Positions 49,696-60,500 of a stretch of DNA of 64,000 nt are shown here, piece after piece. The notes under the pieces are model-generated. The model made no database searches. It was given only the letters and a program-made list of their open reading frames with translations, and was not told where the DNA came from. Numbering within the stretch: position 1 is the stretch's first letter; each line of letters opens with the position of its first letter. Where the stretch lies: NCBI GenBank assembly GCA_028023455.1, contig JAQFVV010012405.1, positions 10,390,923 through 10,454,922 on the forward strand. The letters run 5' to 3'. This DNA is from Epiperipatus broadwayi. Taxonomy: Eukaryota; Onychophora; Udeonychophora; Euonychophora; Peripatidae. The position numbers and the translations under genes are program-made.

Positions 49696-52600
49696 TTATG
49701 ATCTTTAAAAAAAAAAAAATCAAATAAGTTTTTAAAAATATCAACAACTATTTTAAATGGCAGATATTTTGGAAAATTGATAATATTATAGGATAGTGAT
49801 TGCACAAAGCTACACCATTTGAAAATAAAATGGTGACTTTGATGCTAAAATGTAAAGTACAGCATAGAGTTTATTTATTGTAAAATATCCAATATTTTTT
49901 ACAGTTTATGTAGTCAAATTTGAGAATATCATTAAAAATATTACCAACTCTTCCTACAAGTGTTACTAGTAGAGGGAGATCATTTTCGAAATTATAAAAG
50001 ATTGGTTGGTAAGTTTGCCAGTGATAGCTAAGTGTTGATGGTATTGTATCTAAAATTAGTTCTGTAAAAGTTGGGAAAAGTAAATTTATAATTATATAAT
50101 AATTTTTTTCATTGTTATCTTTAATAAAACATTAAACATATATAAAATCACATATATTTAGTTTTAGTTTTTGGGGACATAAGGTGGAGGGGACCAAATA
50201 TTGTTTTGCATAAGAGCGCTAACCATCCTTTCTCAGGCCATGCTGAATCCTATAGAATATATAAATTTAATTTTAATCCATACATTAAAACAGCAACTAA
50301 AATAAAATGTTGTAATTATGTAAAAACACAATACAATAATAAATCAATAGAAAACAGCTGCAGGATTTCCTGCATATTGTCTGCATGATATGACAAAATG
50401 ATTATCTAAAAGAATTCTTGTGTTCTTCTCTTATAAGAAAACATGTGAAAAGTTTTGAACTAAAACATAAGAATTTCTAGCTATATTTTTGAACTATGTA
50501 TTATTGAAACTAAGGATTGTACGCTGTGGATATAGGAAGATGTTAGAGCTACTGCACGTATTGTTGAAAGGAGGTTGCATTGACAACAGATTGAATTTGT
50601 TGATTGTTACTGATATTAGGATTGTCTAAGTGTTGACTAGTTTTTAATGAGTATATAAATAATTACGACTATGGATAGCAATCTTTTTCAACAGACAACT
50701 TTTTCTTCTTATATAGCACAATTTTAAATCTCCAGAAACTATAATTAACACTTACATTTCATCTATATTACTTTATATTTTATACAATAGCAAAACAAAA
50801 AATGCAACAAAAATAATGACTACTGATTGTCACATATCAAATCATATCAAAATTTAAAGACTTCTTTCATGCCAAAAAATCTCTATTTGATTTAAATTGT
50901 ACATTTTATTATTATCATTATTGTTTCGTTATTATTAAATATAAAGGTTTTTTTTATTTATTATTGACTAATAATTCTAGGTTTACATTATCTTTTCTAT
51001 AATTAATTAAGAAAGCAATTAGCAATATCAAACCGAAATGTCAACTAAATTAATTACACTAAATAAAACGAATCTCTTTTAATTCAGTAAAACAAAGGAA
51101 GTAGAGCTTTTTTCTTTTGTTAAAAATCATAACGTTTGTTTTTAGCGATAATTAATATAGAAATCACTTCAACAACGCGCTTTGGTTTTCATTTTTCTTA
51201 TTTTATTAATCTAGACAGTTGTGATTCGCATCTAATTATTCTATTAAAGCTAATTTCAACATTATCAAAACTTAGCTTTATTTTATTCTTGCCTTTCTGC
51301 TGCAATCTGGTTGGTTAAAATTGAAGGTAATTCTATTTGACTGAGAAGGGTTAAAGTAAATTGACGAGAAAAAAAGACAAGATCGAGTGGTCAAATTTTA
51401 TTTGACTAAGTCTCTTGACATTAATTTTCAACACACCGATATAGAGTAAAAGCTATGGGAGAGTGTTTGCTTAAATAATGTTAGTTAAAATTTGAATAAA
51501 AAAAATTATTAAAAAAAAAAAAAAGAATAATGTAAGACAACACATATAAATATGAGTAAATCTGTAATCCCATTTCTTAGAATATATATATTTAACTAGA
51601 AATTTTTTATATGTGTTTTAGATTTGTCTGTTTAAGCTTAATCACACCCTACCAATATATCGTGCAATAGAAATTATTTAAAAATATTAGTTTGTTCGAA
51701 AATCATACTTAAAGGATCTCTGCTCTTGATTTTCTAGCAAGTGTGTCCCAACAGGGTAAAGCTAATATTAAAATAGAAAATGAACACACATATAAATCCG
51801 TATCGTTTATATTTATATAAAGCAACTAATTTTTAAAAGCTCACTACTAAACCTACCATCAGCATTCCTCTACAGAAAGATGGTGTACTATAAGTCAATT
51901 TTCTTGGGCATAGTCAAATGCCTAAAAATCATAGATATTTTCCACTTGTTTTATTATTTAGATGAAAATAACTATAGTAACCCTACTGCCGATTAAAGTG
52001 GATTGACTCGATGTTAGAGAATAAAACAAAACAGATTTTATTCTTAAACCATGATAATAGCATGTTAATATACTAATCATTATGATATGAAATAAATATT
52101 TTTTAAAATTGAGAGACCATGGTCATCTTATCATCATCCATTTATGGATCAAAAAATAGGAATCTAGTTAGCTAATTTAAACCACAAATAATGATAAAAA
52201 AAACCTAAATACTTGGCACCTACAATAAAACAGTCAGTTGCAAACCAATATGGTCATTCCAACTCAGAGACATAAAAAGACAAAATATAATAGTAGTAGT
52301 AGTAACAGTAATAGTAGTCATAGTAATAAAATATAGACTAGATATAAATAGATGAAGTTTGTGATAATAATATAAAATCAATCTGTAAACTCAAATATGA
52401 CCATATTTAGAACATACTGGTCCATTATTTTTTTCAGTTTGTACTTTGCAATGTTGTTTCTTTAAAGTACTTCTGCAGAAACCATTTTTTCCTGAAATTT
52501 CTTTCTAATGAAACAATTACCAGCATATTTCTTTAGCATGTCTTTTAGATAATTCTTATAAAATACATAGGGTCTATCTTTTCCATGAATATTCTTTTCC

Positions 52601-53224
52601 ATGAAAACCATATTCATCTTTATTGTAAAACAACCCCTAGAAAATCCTATTTTGTTTATTTGTTACATATGTTCAATCCAACAAAGGTATTCTATTATAA
52701 TGATGGATTCTGTAATATGAGGTCTAGCAGGTCAAAGTTGGTCTTTTGATAGTAAACTCATGGTAAACTTGAAGCAGATCTTAATTACAATATAATAATT
52801 ATTTCAATGTTTCTATATAAATACAATTTGATTGTTTTTATTAGGGAAATAAAAATAAAGTTAGAATAGAATACAGAGTTGCAATTGGAAAGGTCTGAAG
52901 ATTCAGAAAATAACAGCATGTTTCAAAAGGGCAAAATACAGGATACAAAATATTAATCAAACATAATTATGAACTGAACATTTCTATGTGTGGAGGTATT
53001 TATAATTTATAGATTGATTTGTATAGTAATTGCAATAGTTATTTCTAATCTATTCTCATCTATCTTATTATTATTCTGTATTATGTTGGTTTACTTTTCC
53101 TTTACTATTGTAATTGATATAAGCACTAGGAATAGTTAATTAAGAGAAGCTTAAGAATAAAAGTTCTATTGTAGTTTACTGAACAGTTTTTGATACATTA
53201 ATCTGATATGCTCTGATTCATATA
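49696..53224. other. Mostly unrecognised AT-rich DNA
   Basis: No gene is supported. A fragment at about 50569-50630 (GGTTGCATTGACAACAGATT, GTTGATTGTTACTGATATTA) matches one arm of the palindromic MITE at 58598. The small ORFs at 50206 and 51136 have no recognisable motif. Confidence 0.5.
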
Positions 53225-53602
53225 GAGTCAGCCTTCAAACCCCAAATACTACAAACTGTTTGATCAATAGTTTTAAAGATAAACTCCCACTAACCCCCTG
53301 TCTAAACTGTTTATAAGATTTCTTGCAGCCAAACTAACTGCAGTGCAATTTACTTCAGAGAACTCTCCTCACAAAAAGTTTGTACCAATACCTCTATAGA
53401 GGGGTTAAAAACAATTCACAAGTCTATATTTCTTGAACATGAAAACAAACTTAAACACACATTTAAGCCTACATCAGCTAGTGTTGTATGTATTGAAAGG
53501 AATGATTCTAAATGCAAAATAAAGGAGGCTTGTCATATAAAAAGGAATTCTGTTTCCTCCTCTCTAAAAAGTGGGCCATATAACATCTGTAGATTTACCT
53601 AA
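53225..53602 (+). pseudogene. Penelope-like GIY-YIG endonuclease remnant
   Basis: From 53309 a 97-codon frame to TAA reads VYKISCSQTNCSAIYFRE then a variable part, IFLEHENKLKHTFKPTSASV, VCIERNDSKCKIKEACHIKR and NSVSSSLKSG. The layout is that of the C-terminal GIY-YIG nuclease of Penelope-like retroelements: (G)VYKI.C, a YIG-like block, LEH.....H.F and a final KEA.HIK.N with the conserved Glu. Just upstream, in another frame, SFKDKLPLTPCLN (53269-53307) matches the linker that usually precedes it. The Gly of YIG and the catalytic Arg appear lost. RT sequence is not seen, so this is a truncated relic. Confidence 0.7.
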
Positions 53603-54169
53603 GATTAACATTGTTTACCCACAACCCTCTCATCAATTAGTCATTGATATGAGCATGATATCAGGATTAAGATATCGAAAGCTGCTCAGAAATAAAACTT
53701 TAATTGTTCAACTTTTCTTAGTGTTCCTGATGCTTATATCATTTATTATTGTTAGTGTTTTTGTTATACTCATTTGGTAATAATTATTGCTGCTTCCTAT
53801 TATTAATTTAGAATAATACTTTATTTTGGTTCTTTAAAACAAAAAATAATTATAATGATTTGATTTTTTAAAAAAAGTTTATTACAAATCCAAACTTTAT
53901 CTGGTAAACAATGTTATGTTTTTTACTTGTGAAATGTGGATAACAACATAAAATGAACGACATAAGGGGGTCAAAATATATGAAGTTCAAGGATAACAAT
54001 ATTAATTTAAACAATATTTATCCTAAACCTAACATCCAAATAAAAAAAAATAATTAAAAACGGTCCTAACTATAAACATCTCTACTCAGAATCAACTCTA
54101 AAAACTAGTTATAAGAATATCAACATACTAATAAACATAAATAAAATTAAAAAATATATTTAACGATGG

Positions 54170-54796
54170 ATTTAAAAGGATTCCTTCCCCATGCCTAAAG
54201 AAATTTTTTTCTGGATATAAATGTAACAATATTTAGCATTAAATTCAAAATATAATCCAACTCTTTTCGGATTAAATCATCAAAAAATTTTAAATTTATT
54301 TAAAAATAAAAGCAATACGATTTAATAAACTTAATGACCACTAATACTAAATAAATTCAAATTTACCCTAGAACATTACTAAATTTGTAAAATAACTCCT
54401 CAAAAATGTCACAATTACTTTTCTGTTATAACTTGAGTTGAATTTAAGAAAATAAAATTAAGAATAATGTTAAATCCTATAAATTTGTAAAATGTAGTTT
54501 TTCGTGCAAATATATTGTCCTTTACTATTAACAATTATTTTTTATAAAAAAAAATAAAAAAAATGGCATTAAAAAATAAACGAGTATTTTATATATATCT
54601 TTATTTAAAATTTGAAGAAAAAAAAGTCAGAAATAAACTTTTAAATAACATTTGACATTAAAAGATTAAATGAGTGTATAACAATATTTTTTTAATTACT
54701 TATGACTTCTTAAAAACAAGCCGATATGTATTAAAGTAAATTTTGACTAGTAACAAATTTTTATTATTAGTAACACACACATATGTAAGAATTTTG
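54170..54796. other. No recognised gene
   Basis: Very AT-rich with several A runs; nothing supported. Confidence 0.5.
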
Positions 54797-55008
54797 AATT
54801 TTGATAATAGATGGACAATTGAAATCTTAAACTGGATTCCAAGAGATTGTAAAATACCCAGAAAGAGACCACATATGAGATGGATGGATGAAATAAAAAA
54901 GTGTGCAGAGGTGATGTGGAGAAGAGGAGCTAAAGATCGGAGAAGGTGGATTAAACTTGGAGAGACCTTCATCCTGCAGGGGATTGATAATGGTTGATGA
55001 TGATGATA
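54796..55008 (+). mobile_element. RTE LINE, 5'-truncated tail (copy 6)
   Basis: The last part of the LINE, reading DNRWTIEILNWIPRDCK then RKRPHMRWMDEIKKCAEVMW and RRGAKDRRRWIKLGETFILQ without a break until the natural stop in GGTTGATGATGATGAT. The direct repeat TAAGAATTTT at 54786-54795 and 55009-55018 is the target duplication. The intact frame and clean duplication make it one of the youngest insertions here. Minus-strand ORFs across it are antisense shadows. Confidence 0.9.
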
Positions 55009-55384
55009 TAAGAATTTTAATGTTATACAAATATTATTAAAGTTAATAAACAAATGAATTGTTATCTGGGATATCATATGCTACCCTAGACGTGAAAATG
55101 ACAAAAGTAAATACAATTAATCAATTTTTAATTCTGGGTCTACCACTCTGAAATTGCTTACACTAATTCATCCAGGATGTAAAAGATTATAGTGCAATTG
55201 TTAATATAAAAATATAGAATGGTGTTATTGCTTGGGACCACATAAAAGGATTTGAGTGATGGTAGTGATTGTCCAATACATGGACCTGCATATTCAGAAT
55301 CTGTAACTTTAACTTCACAATAAACAAGGCAGAGCTTTGCTAATAATATACTGATAAATTATAATATATGAATAGGCATATGAA

Positions 55385-55525
55385 TAAATCTATCTATTAC
55401 TATAGACATAAACATTTGTTTAAATATTTATTTGTTTATTACTTAATTACCTAATAAATATTGCATAAATCTTGATGAATCTTGCAAAAAAACATTCTTT
55501 CCTTTTGGAGTAATATGTAAACTAT
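55385..55525 (-). repeat. Dispersed repeat with TTGCAAGATTCATCAAGATT
   Basis: On the minus strand it reads AAAGAATGTTTTTTTGCAAG, ATTCATCAAGATTTATGCAA, TATTTATTAGGTAATTAAGT and AATAAACAAATAAATA. The same sequence lies in the plus orientation inside the TIR element at 57927-58351 (about 57985-58130). Confidence 0.8.
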
Positions 55526-56039
55526 GGGATTTATCTCAATGAACTTGTTTAAAAAATTAGAAATCACTTCTATTAAAACTCTCTAGAAAATTTGTCAGCA
55601 TCTAAAAATAGTATTTTCAATCACTGAAAAAAAAAAGTATGTGCTAAGAAGATTGTGGCAATATTTGTAGAGTTATTAAGTAACAAATAAACACACATTC
55701 ATATTTACATATAAAGGGTCATAAAAATACATTTGACAGATTTAAAACATAATACTGTTATTATGCACACTAAATAATTTAGATAAACTTCCTTGAGAAA
55801 TTGATCATCTCTCAAAACTTGACAAATATATTGAAGGAACTGTGGGCAAAAGTCAGTATCAGCAATAGGTGTTTTACTATGGTCCAAGTATTCAATAAGG
55901 ATTAAAGAATTTGCTGTCAGCAATGAAGCTTACTTTATCATTATTTATATAGACATAAATTTCAAATGTTTGTTTATTTTATGGTATTTAATTGTTTTAA
56001 ACAATTTGGTAACATTCTACTAATTCAAGAGAAACTGCA

Positions 56040-57926
56040 AGAATAGCTATTTTCAATGATATAAATAGCTAAAGAGTTGGAGGAAAGAGAAGATTAAAGC
56101 TTGTCCATTACAGTTTGAAGATTTTCTATCTTAATGAACTGAGCACTGATTGTATATAAGTGTGGGAGATGGGGATCTGCACCAACTGATTAGTGCTAGA
56201 AAAGCATGAAATATGTACATGGAAGAACATTTATTTTTTTCACATGTATGTAATCATGTGTATCAGTTGCACAATATGGGGAGCTGTAGGAGCTTGAAAG
56301 TAAGAGTTCAAGTCCTTATAATAATATTAAGTTTGGTGTAGGCATTAAACTTCTATTTGAACATTACATATTCAGCCTGTATTATGCTCATCCCTCTTTT
56401 GTGTATTTTAAATGGACATAGTAAGTTGTTGTATGTGAGGGATTATAGTGACCTAAAGTCAACATGGATGTGGCAATAATATTAGCATCAACAAAGGGTT
56501 TTGAGTGTTCCACCATTGGATTTTCAATGATAAGGATGGCTGAAAAATTAGCAGGCAGAGAAGATTAAAACTTGTCCATTAAAGTTTGAAGATTTTCTAT
56601 CATGATGTAAACTGAGAATTGATTCAATATATGTGTGGGAGATGATGATCTACACCAACTGATGAATGCTAGTTCAGCACAAAATAAATATACTGGGGAT
56701 CATTTATTTTTTTCACATGTATGTGGTCATGTGTCTCAGTTGTATAGGATGGAGTGGACAAGTTTCAATCTTCTCCATCCTCCAACACTTTAGCCATCCA
56801 TATCATTGAAAATCAGATATTAGGACACTCAAAACCCTTGTTGATGCCAAAAGTATTGTCATACCTATATTGATTTTAATCATTCTGACTTTTCATATGT
56901 AGGACCCTAATATGTCCATTTATATGCATAGAAGGATAGTCAGAATACAGACTATTTATGTAATATTCAAATAGAATTATATTGCCTACACTAGACTTAA
57001 TGTAATTATAAAGACATGAAATGAGACTTTCAAGCTCTCTAAAATTGTTCACTACATCTTATACAACTTATATACATGACCACACACATGTGGAAAAAAT
57101 AAATGATCTCCAACATATGCATTTTGTGCTGCACTAGCACTCATAAGTTGTTCCAGATCACCATCTCTCACACATATATACAACTAGGGTTCAGTTTCTC
57201 TATTCTCCAATGCTTCAGCAATCTACATCATTGAAAATCTCATGATGGAACATACAAAGCCCTTGTTGATGCCAATATTTTTGTCATACCCATGTTGACT
57301 TTAAGTCATTATGACACCTTAAATACAAGACTTTAATATGTGTCCATTCAAATACATAAAAGAGAACTGGTCAGAATACAGGCATAATATGTACTATTCA
57401 AATATAAGTATATTGTCTATACTAAAAGTAATTATAAGGATGTGAACTCAGACTTTCAAGCTCCTTATAGCTATGCACTACATTTTGTATAATTGATGAA
57501 CATGTATGTGGTCATGTGTATCGATTGTTTAAAATGCATAGCCATAGGTAGCTTGAAAGTCTGAATTCACAACCCTTATATATACATTAAGTTTAGTATA
57601 TAGTTATAGTTGAATATTACATATTCTCCCTGTATTCAGCCCATTATTTTTTATATATTTAAATGAACATATTAAGGTTTTATATCTAAGAAGTCAGAGC
57701 GACTTAAAGTCAACATAGGTATGGCAATAGTATTGGCATCAGCAAGGGCTTGGAGTGTTCTATCAGCAGATTTTCAATAATATGGATGGCTGAAGAATTG
57801 GAGGATATACTAGATTGAAGTTTTTCCATTTAAGTTTGAAGATTTGCTATCTTAATATAAAGTGAGTACTGTATATATGTGTGGGAAATGGGGATCTGGA
57901 CAAACTAATGAGTGTTGATTTAGCAT
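56040..57926. repeat. Alternating-orientation array of the inverting family
   Basis: At least five units are joined: forward, forward (56040-56757), reverse, reverse (about 56757-57493), then forward (about 57493-57926). Equivalent points in the two forward units, GTTTGAAGATTTTCTAT at 56113 and 56584, are about 471 bp apart; in the reverse units TATTCAAATA recurs about 430 bp apart (about 56965 and 57395). Switch points fall inside the unit, not at its ends. A long array of this type can fold into several large hairpins. Confidence 0.85.
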
Positions 57927-58351
57927 GAAAGATGGTTGTAGAGTCGCTACAATCACTGATTTGAAAAAAAACAAAACAACAACGTTATTACTCCAAAATG
58001 AAAGAATGTTTTTTTGCAAGATTCATCAAGATTTGTGCAATATTTGTTAGGTTATTAAGTGATAAACAAATAAATATATAAAACAAATTTTTATGTTTAT
58101 ATATATATATATATAGTAATAGATAGAAGATATATCCAGATGTGATAATCTCTACCAGTGCAAAATCAGAGGAGACATTGAGATACTTAAAAGGCCAGAT
58201 TGTATCAATAAGCGAGATGATACATGTAAACTTCCTTCTATTTGGAAAGATTTTTTTTAAAAAACATTCTTAATTTAACATTTTTTCTATTGGTGAAACT
58301 TTAATGTTTTTTTCCTAATCAGTAATTGTAGCGCCTCTACAACCATCTTTC
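57927..58351. mobile_element. Short element with terminal inverted repeats, 425 bp
   Basis: The left end GAAAGATGGTTGTAGAGTCG then CTACAATCACTGATT pairs with the right end AATCAGTAATTGTAGCGCCT then CTACAACCATCTTTC. Terminal repeats are about 35 bp with two differences. It contains the dispersed sequence also found at 55385-55525 and a short TA tract. No transposase. No clear target duplication was found, so the superfamily is open. Confidence 0.75.
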
Positions 58352-58368
58352 TACCTTTTATCACCCAG

Positions 58369-58401
58369 TAGATGACTTGTAAGATCAAGTCGAAGCGTCG
58401 G
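58369..58401 (+). ncRNA. Second hammerhead-like motif
   Basis: TAGATGACTTGTAAGATCAAGTC forms a six-base stem (GACTTG 58374-58379 with CAAGTC 58386-58391), preceded by a GATGA-like block and followed by GAAGCGTCGG. The order resembles the hammerhead core with GAAG in place of GAAA. It is probably a decayed piece of a Penelope-type terminal repeat. Confidence 0.3.
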
Positions 58402-58597
58402 TATATAAATATTTTAATTTTTTAACATGGATGAACCCGCAAAATATGTCTTTTATATATGCAACCTGTGAAAATCTTTGTATCAACATATATATATATA
58501 TATATATGCATAGAGAAAGAGAGACATGTTGTCATCATTAGTGTCTATAAAAACGTTAGAGCATAGATAACAGTGGGCATTCACCATTGTTAACATA

Positions 58598-58726
58598 TGA
58601 TTGCTTTGACAACTGATTCAGATTGTTGATTGTTATTGATATTGGCATTGTTCAATGCATAGAAACAGTCAACACTTAAACCATACCAATATCAATAACT
58701 ATTAGCAATTTGTTGTCAAGGCAACC
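58598..58726. repeat. Palindromic MITE
   Basis: The left arm (TTGCTTTGACAACTGATTCA, GTTGATTGTTATTGATATTG) and right arm (CAATATCAATAACTATTAGC, AATTTGTTGTCAAGGCAACC) are reverse complements with moderate divergence. One arm occurs alone at about 50569-50630. The piggyBac-like element begins four bases after the right arm. Confidence 0.75.
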
Positions 58727-58730
58727 TTCT

Positions 58731-59543
58731 TTAACCCTTTTCCCGCCTCTTACGAGACCTCTCGTCAACAGTTGACGTCACTCTAATTTCATTATTTTTA
58801 ATGCTATGATATTCGTTTGACAGTTATTGATTAGGTTTTTAGAAGTTCTGTAAGATGGTGCCCTCTTCTGCATTATTTTACAAGTAAAAAAATCAATAAA
58901 ATGGCGTTTAAAGCTAAACAAATAAATAAGCTTGTCAGTGATTGGCTCTCAGCCGGCTCTCAGCCGACAAAGACATTCTGATTGGCTGGAAAGAACAAAG
59001 AAACTACCTGATCAAAGAAAATAAAGAAAAACACTGAGATTTTCATTTCGAATATGATTTAAGGTATTTTAATACCTTAAATCATTTCTCAGACTATACT
59101 TTTTTAAAAGTATATTCTGAGAAATTAAAATCATTTTCACAAAATATACTAAAAAAACAAAATTATTTTCGAAAAATATTGAAGATTTTAGTAAAAATAT
59201 TTAAGATTTAGCAAAAAAAAATATTTACTTTTCCTTAATGTAAAACTAAAAAAAAGCATTTACGTCAGCAAATCTTTGTTTGTATGTTCGCTTTTAAACT
59301 TGCCGAAATTGAATATTTTATAATAAATAAATAGCAATTTATTTTTGAAAGAACTTTTGTTCACTTTCATAACCTGACAAATTATTAATATACTTTTTAT
59401 AAATGAATCTGAAGTTAATTTAATATTATAAGTGAATATATTTTAACAATTGGCTTTGTCTTCAGTTTGTGAGGTGGCCAATTAAAAGCTTTGATTTTTT
59501 ACCTCATACAACCAATAATGTAATTAGCGGTTTATGGGTTAAA
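58731..59543 (+). mobile_element. piggyBac-like non-autonomous element (MITE), copy 2
   Basis: Flanked by TTAA (58731-58734 and 59540-59543). The ends are CCCTTTTCCCGCC on the left and CCCATAAACCGC read inward from the right. It is collinear with 16426-17197, sharing TTGACGTCACTCTAA, AGTTCTGTAAGATGGTGCCC, TTATTTTTGAAA..ACTTT and GGCCAATTAAAAG. Two copies sharing the same non-coding body support a real family. Confidence 0.78.
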
Positions 59544-60500
59544 CAATGAAGGTGGAAATAATTTGACATGATTAGCTTTATTATGTAGTTTGAATGTCAT
59601 AATTGACTATTTGTTAGTCTTTACTTAGAACAGGTTATATTTACCTGTTTAGTGAGTTTATTTAAACTTTTTTGATTTAATAATTTTACTGTTTGTAGCC
59701 AAGTTGCAACATTTAGTGTATTTACATAAACAGAAATATATATATTGTGCCCTTGTCTGTAGATCATAGGTAGGGTAGAAAGGTTAATTATGAAAAAAAT
59801 TTTAAATTTTAAGTTATATTTAAGTGATATAAAAGTAATAATAGATTTGTAATACAATTTTAAGCTAAAATACCTAACAGATAACAGTATAATAAAGTAT
59901 TTTAAAAAGTAAACAGTTAAATAAAGTTTTAATATCATTGCATATGGTTGTGAAAGCTGACCATACAAAATAACACAGCTATAGACAGTTAAAATTATAG
60001 TAATGATTAGAATATAATATTTTCAGAATTAATAGTTTAAATAAATGAAAGATAATATTATAATTAGTCAAAATTAATAGGATATATTTTTATTAATAAA
60101 CTTCGGGATGGTGAGAATTATATTTAGTCCTATAAGTTTCAATTTATTTTTCAAAAATTAGAAAATACATTAGTTTTGGTAATTTAAACCGAGACATAAA
60201 TAAAAGATTATTTTTGTAAGGTGAATAGACACGTGATCGTATATTACATGCTTTCACGCACACACACACTTGGTAAATAATAATAAAGTTTGTGAATTTA
60301 AAACTAGATATAATTGTCATCTATCATAAAAATTAAAGTTTAAAATATTATAGATTGTCTTAATAATTATTTTAAAGATCAAATAATAATTTTATCAAAC
60401 TATGATTAAATTTAATAATATTAAGTTAAAGTAATATTCCAGACATTACGTCATAAATATTTATTTAAAAAGTACAATTTATCATCCAAAATAGAATGAC
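59544..60500. other. No recognised gene
   Basis: AT-rich. The 115-codon minus-strand open frame at 59621-59968 has low-complexity composition (Leu, Ile, Tyr, Lys) as expected by chance in AT-rich DNA. Confidence 0.5.

Noticed and set aside
53571-53780. Open frame with a hydrophobic C-terminal segment that could be a membrane protein
   Set aside because: It overlaps the end of the Penelope-like GIY-YIG frame in another register and has no support of its own.
54700-55077. 125-codon minus-strand open frame
   Set aside because: Antisense of the RTE tail; the plus-strand frame there is the recognised LINE C-terminus.
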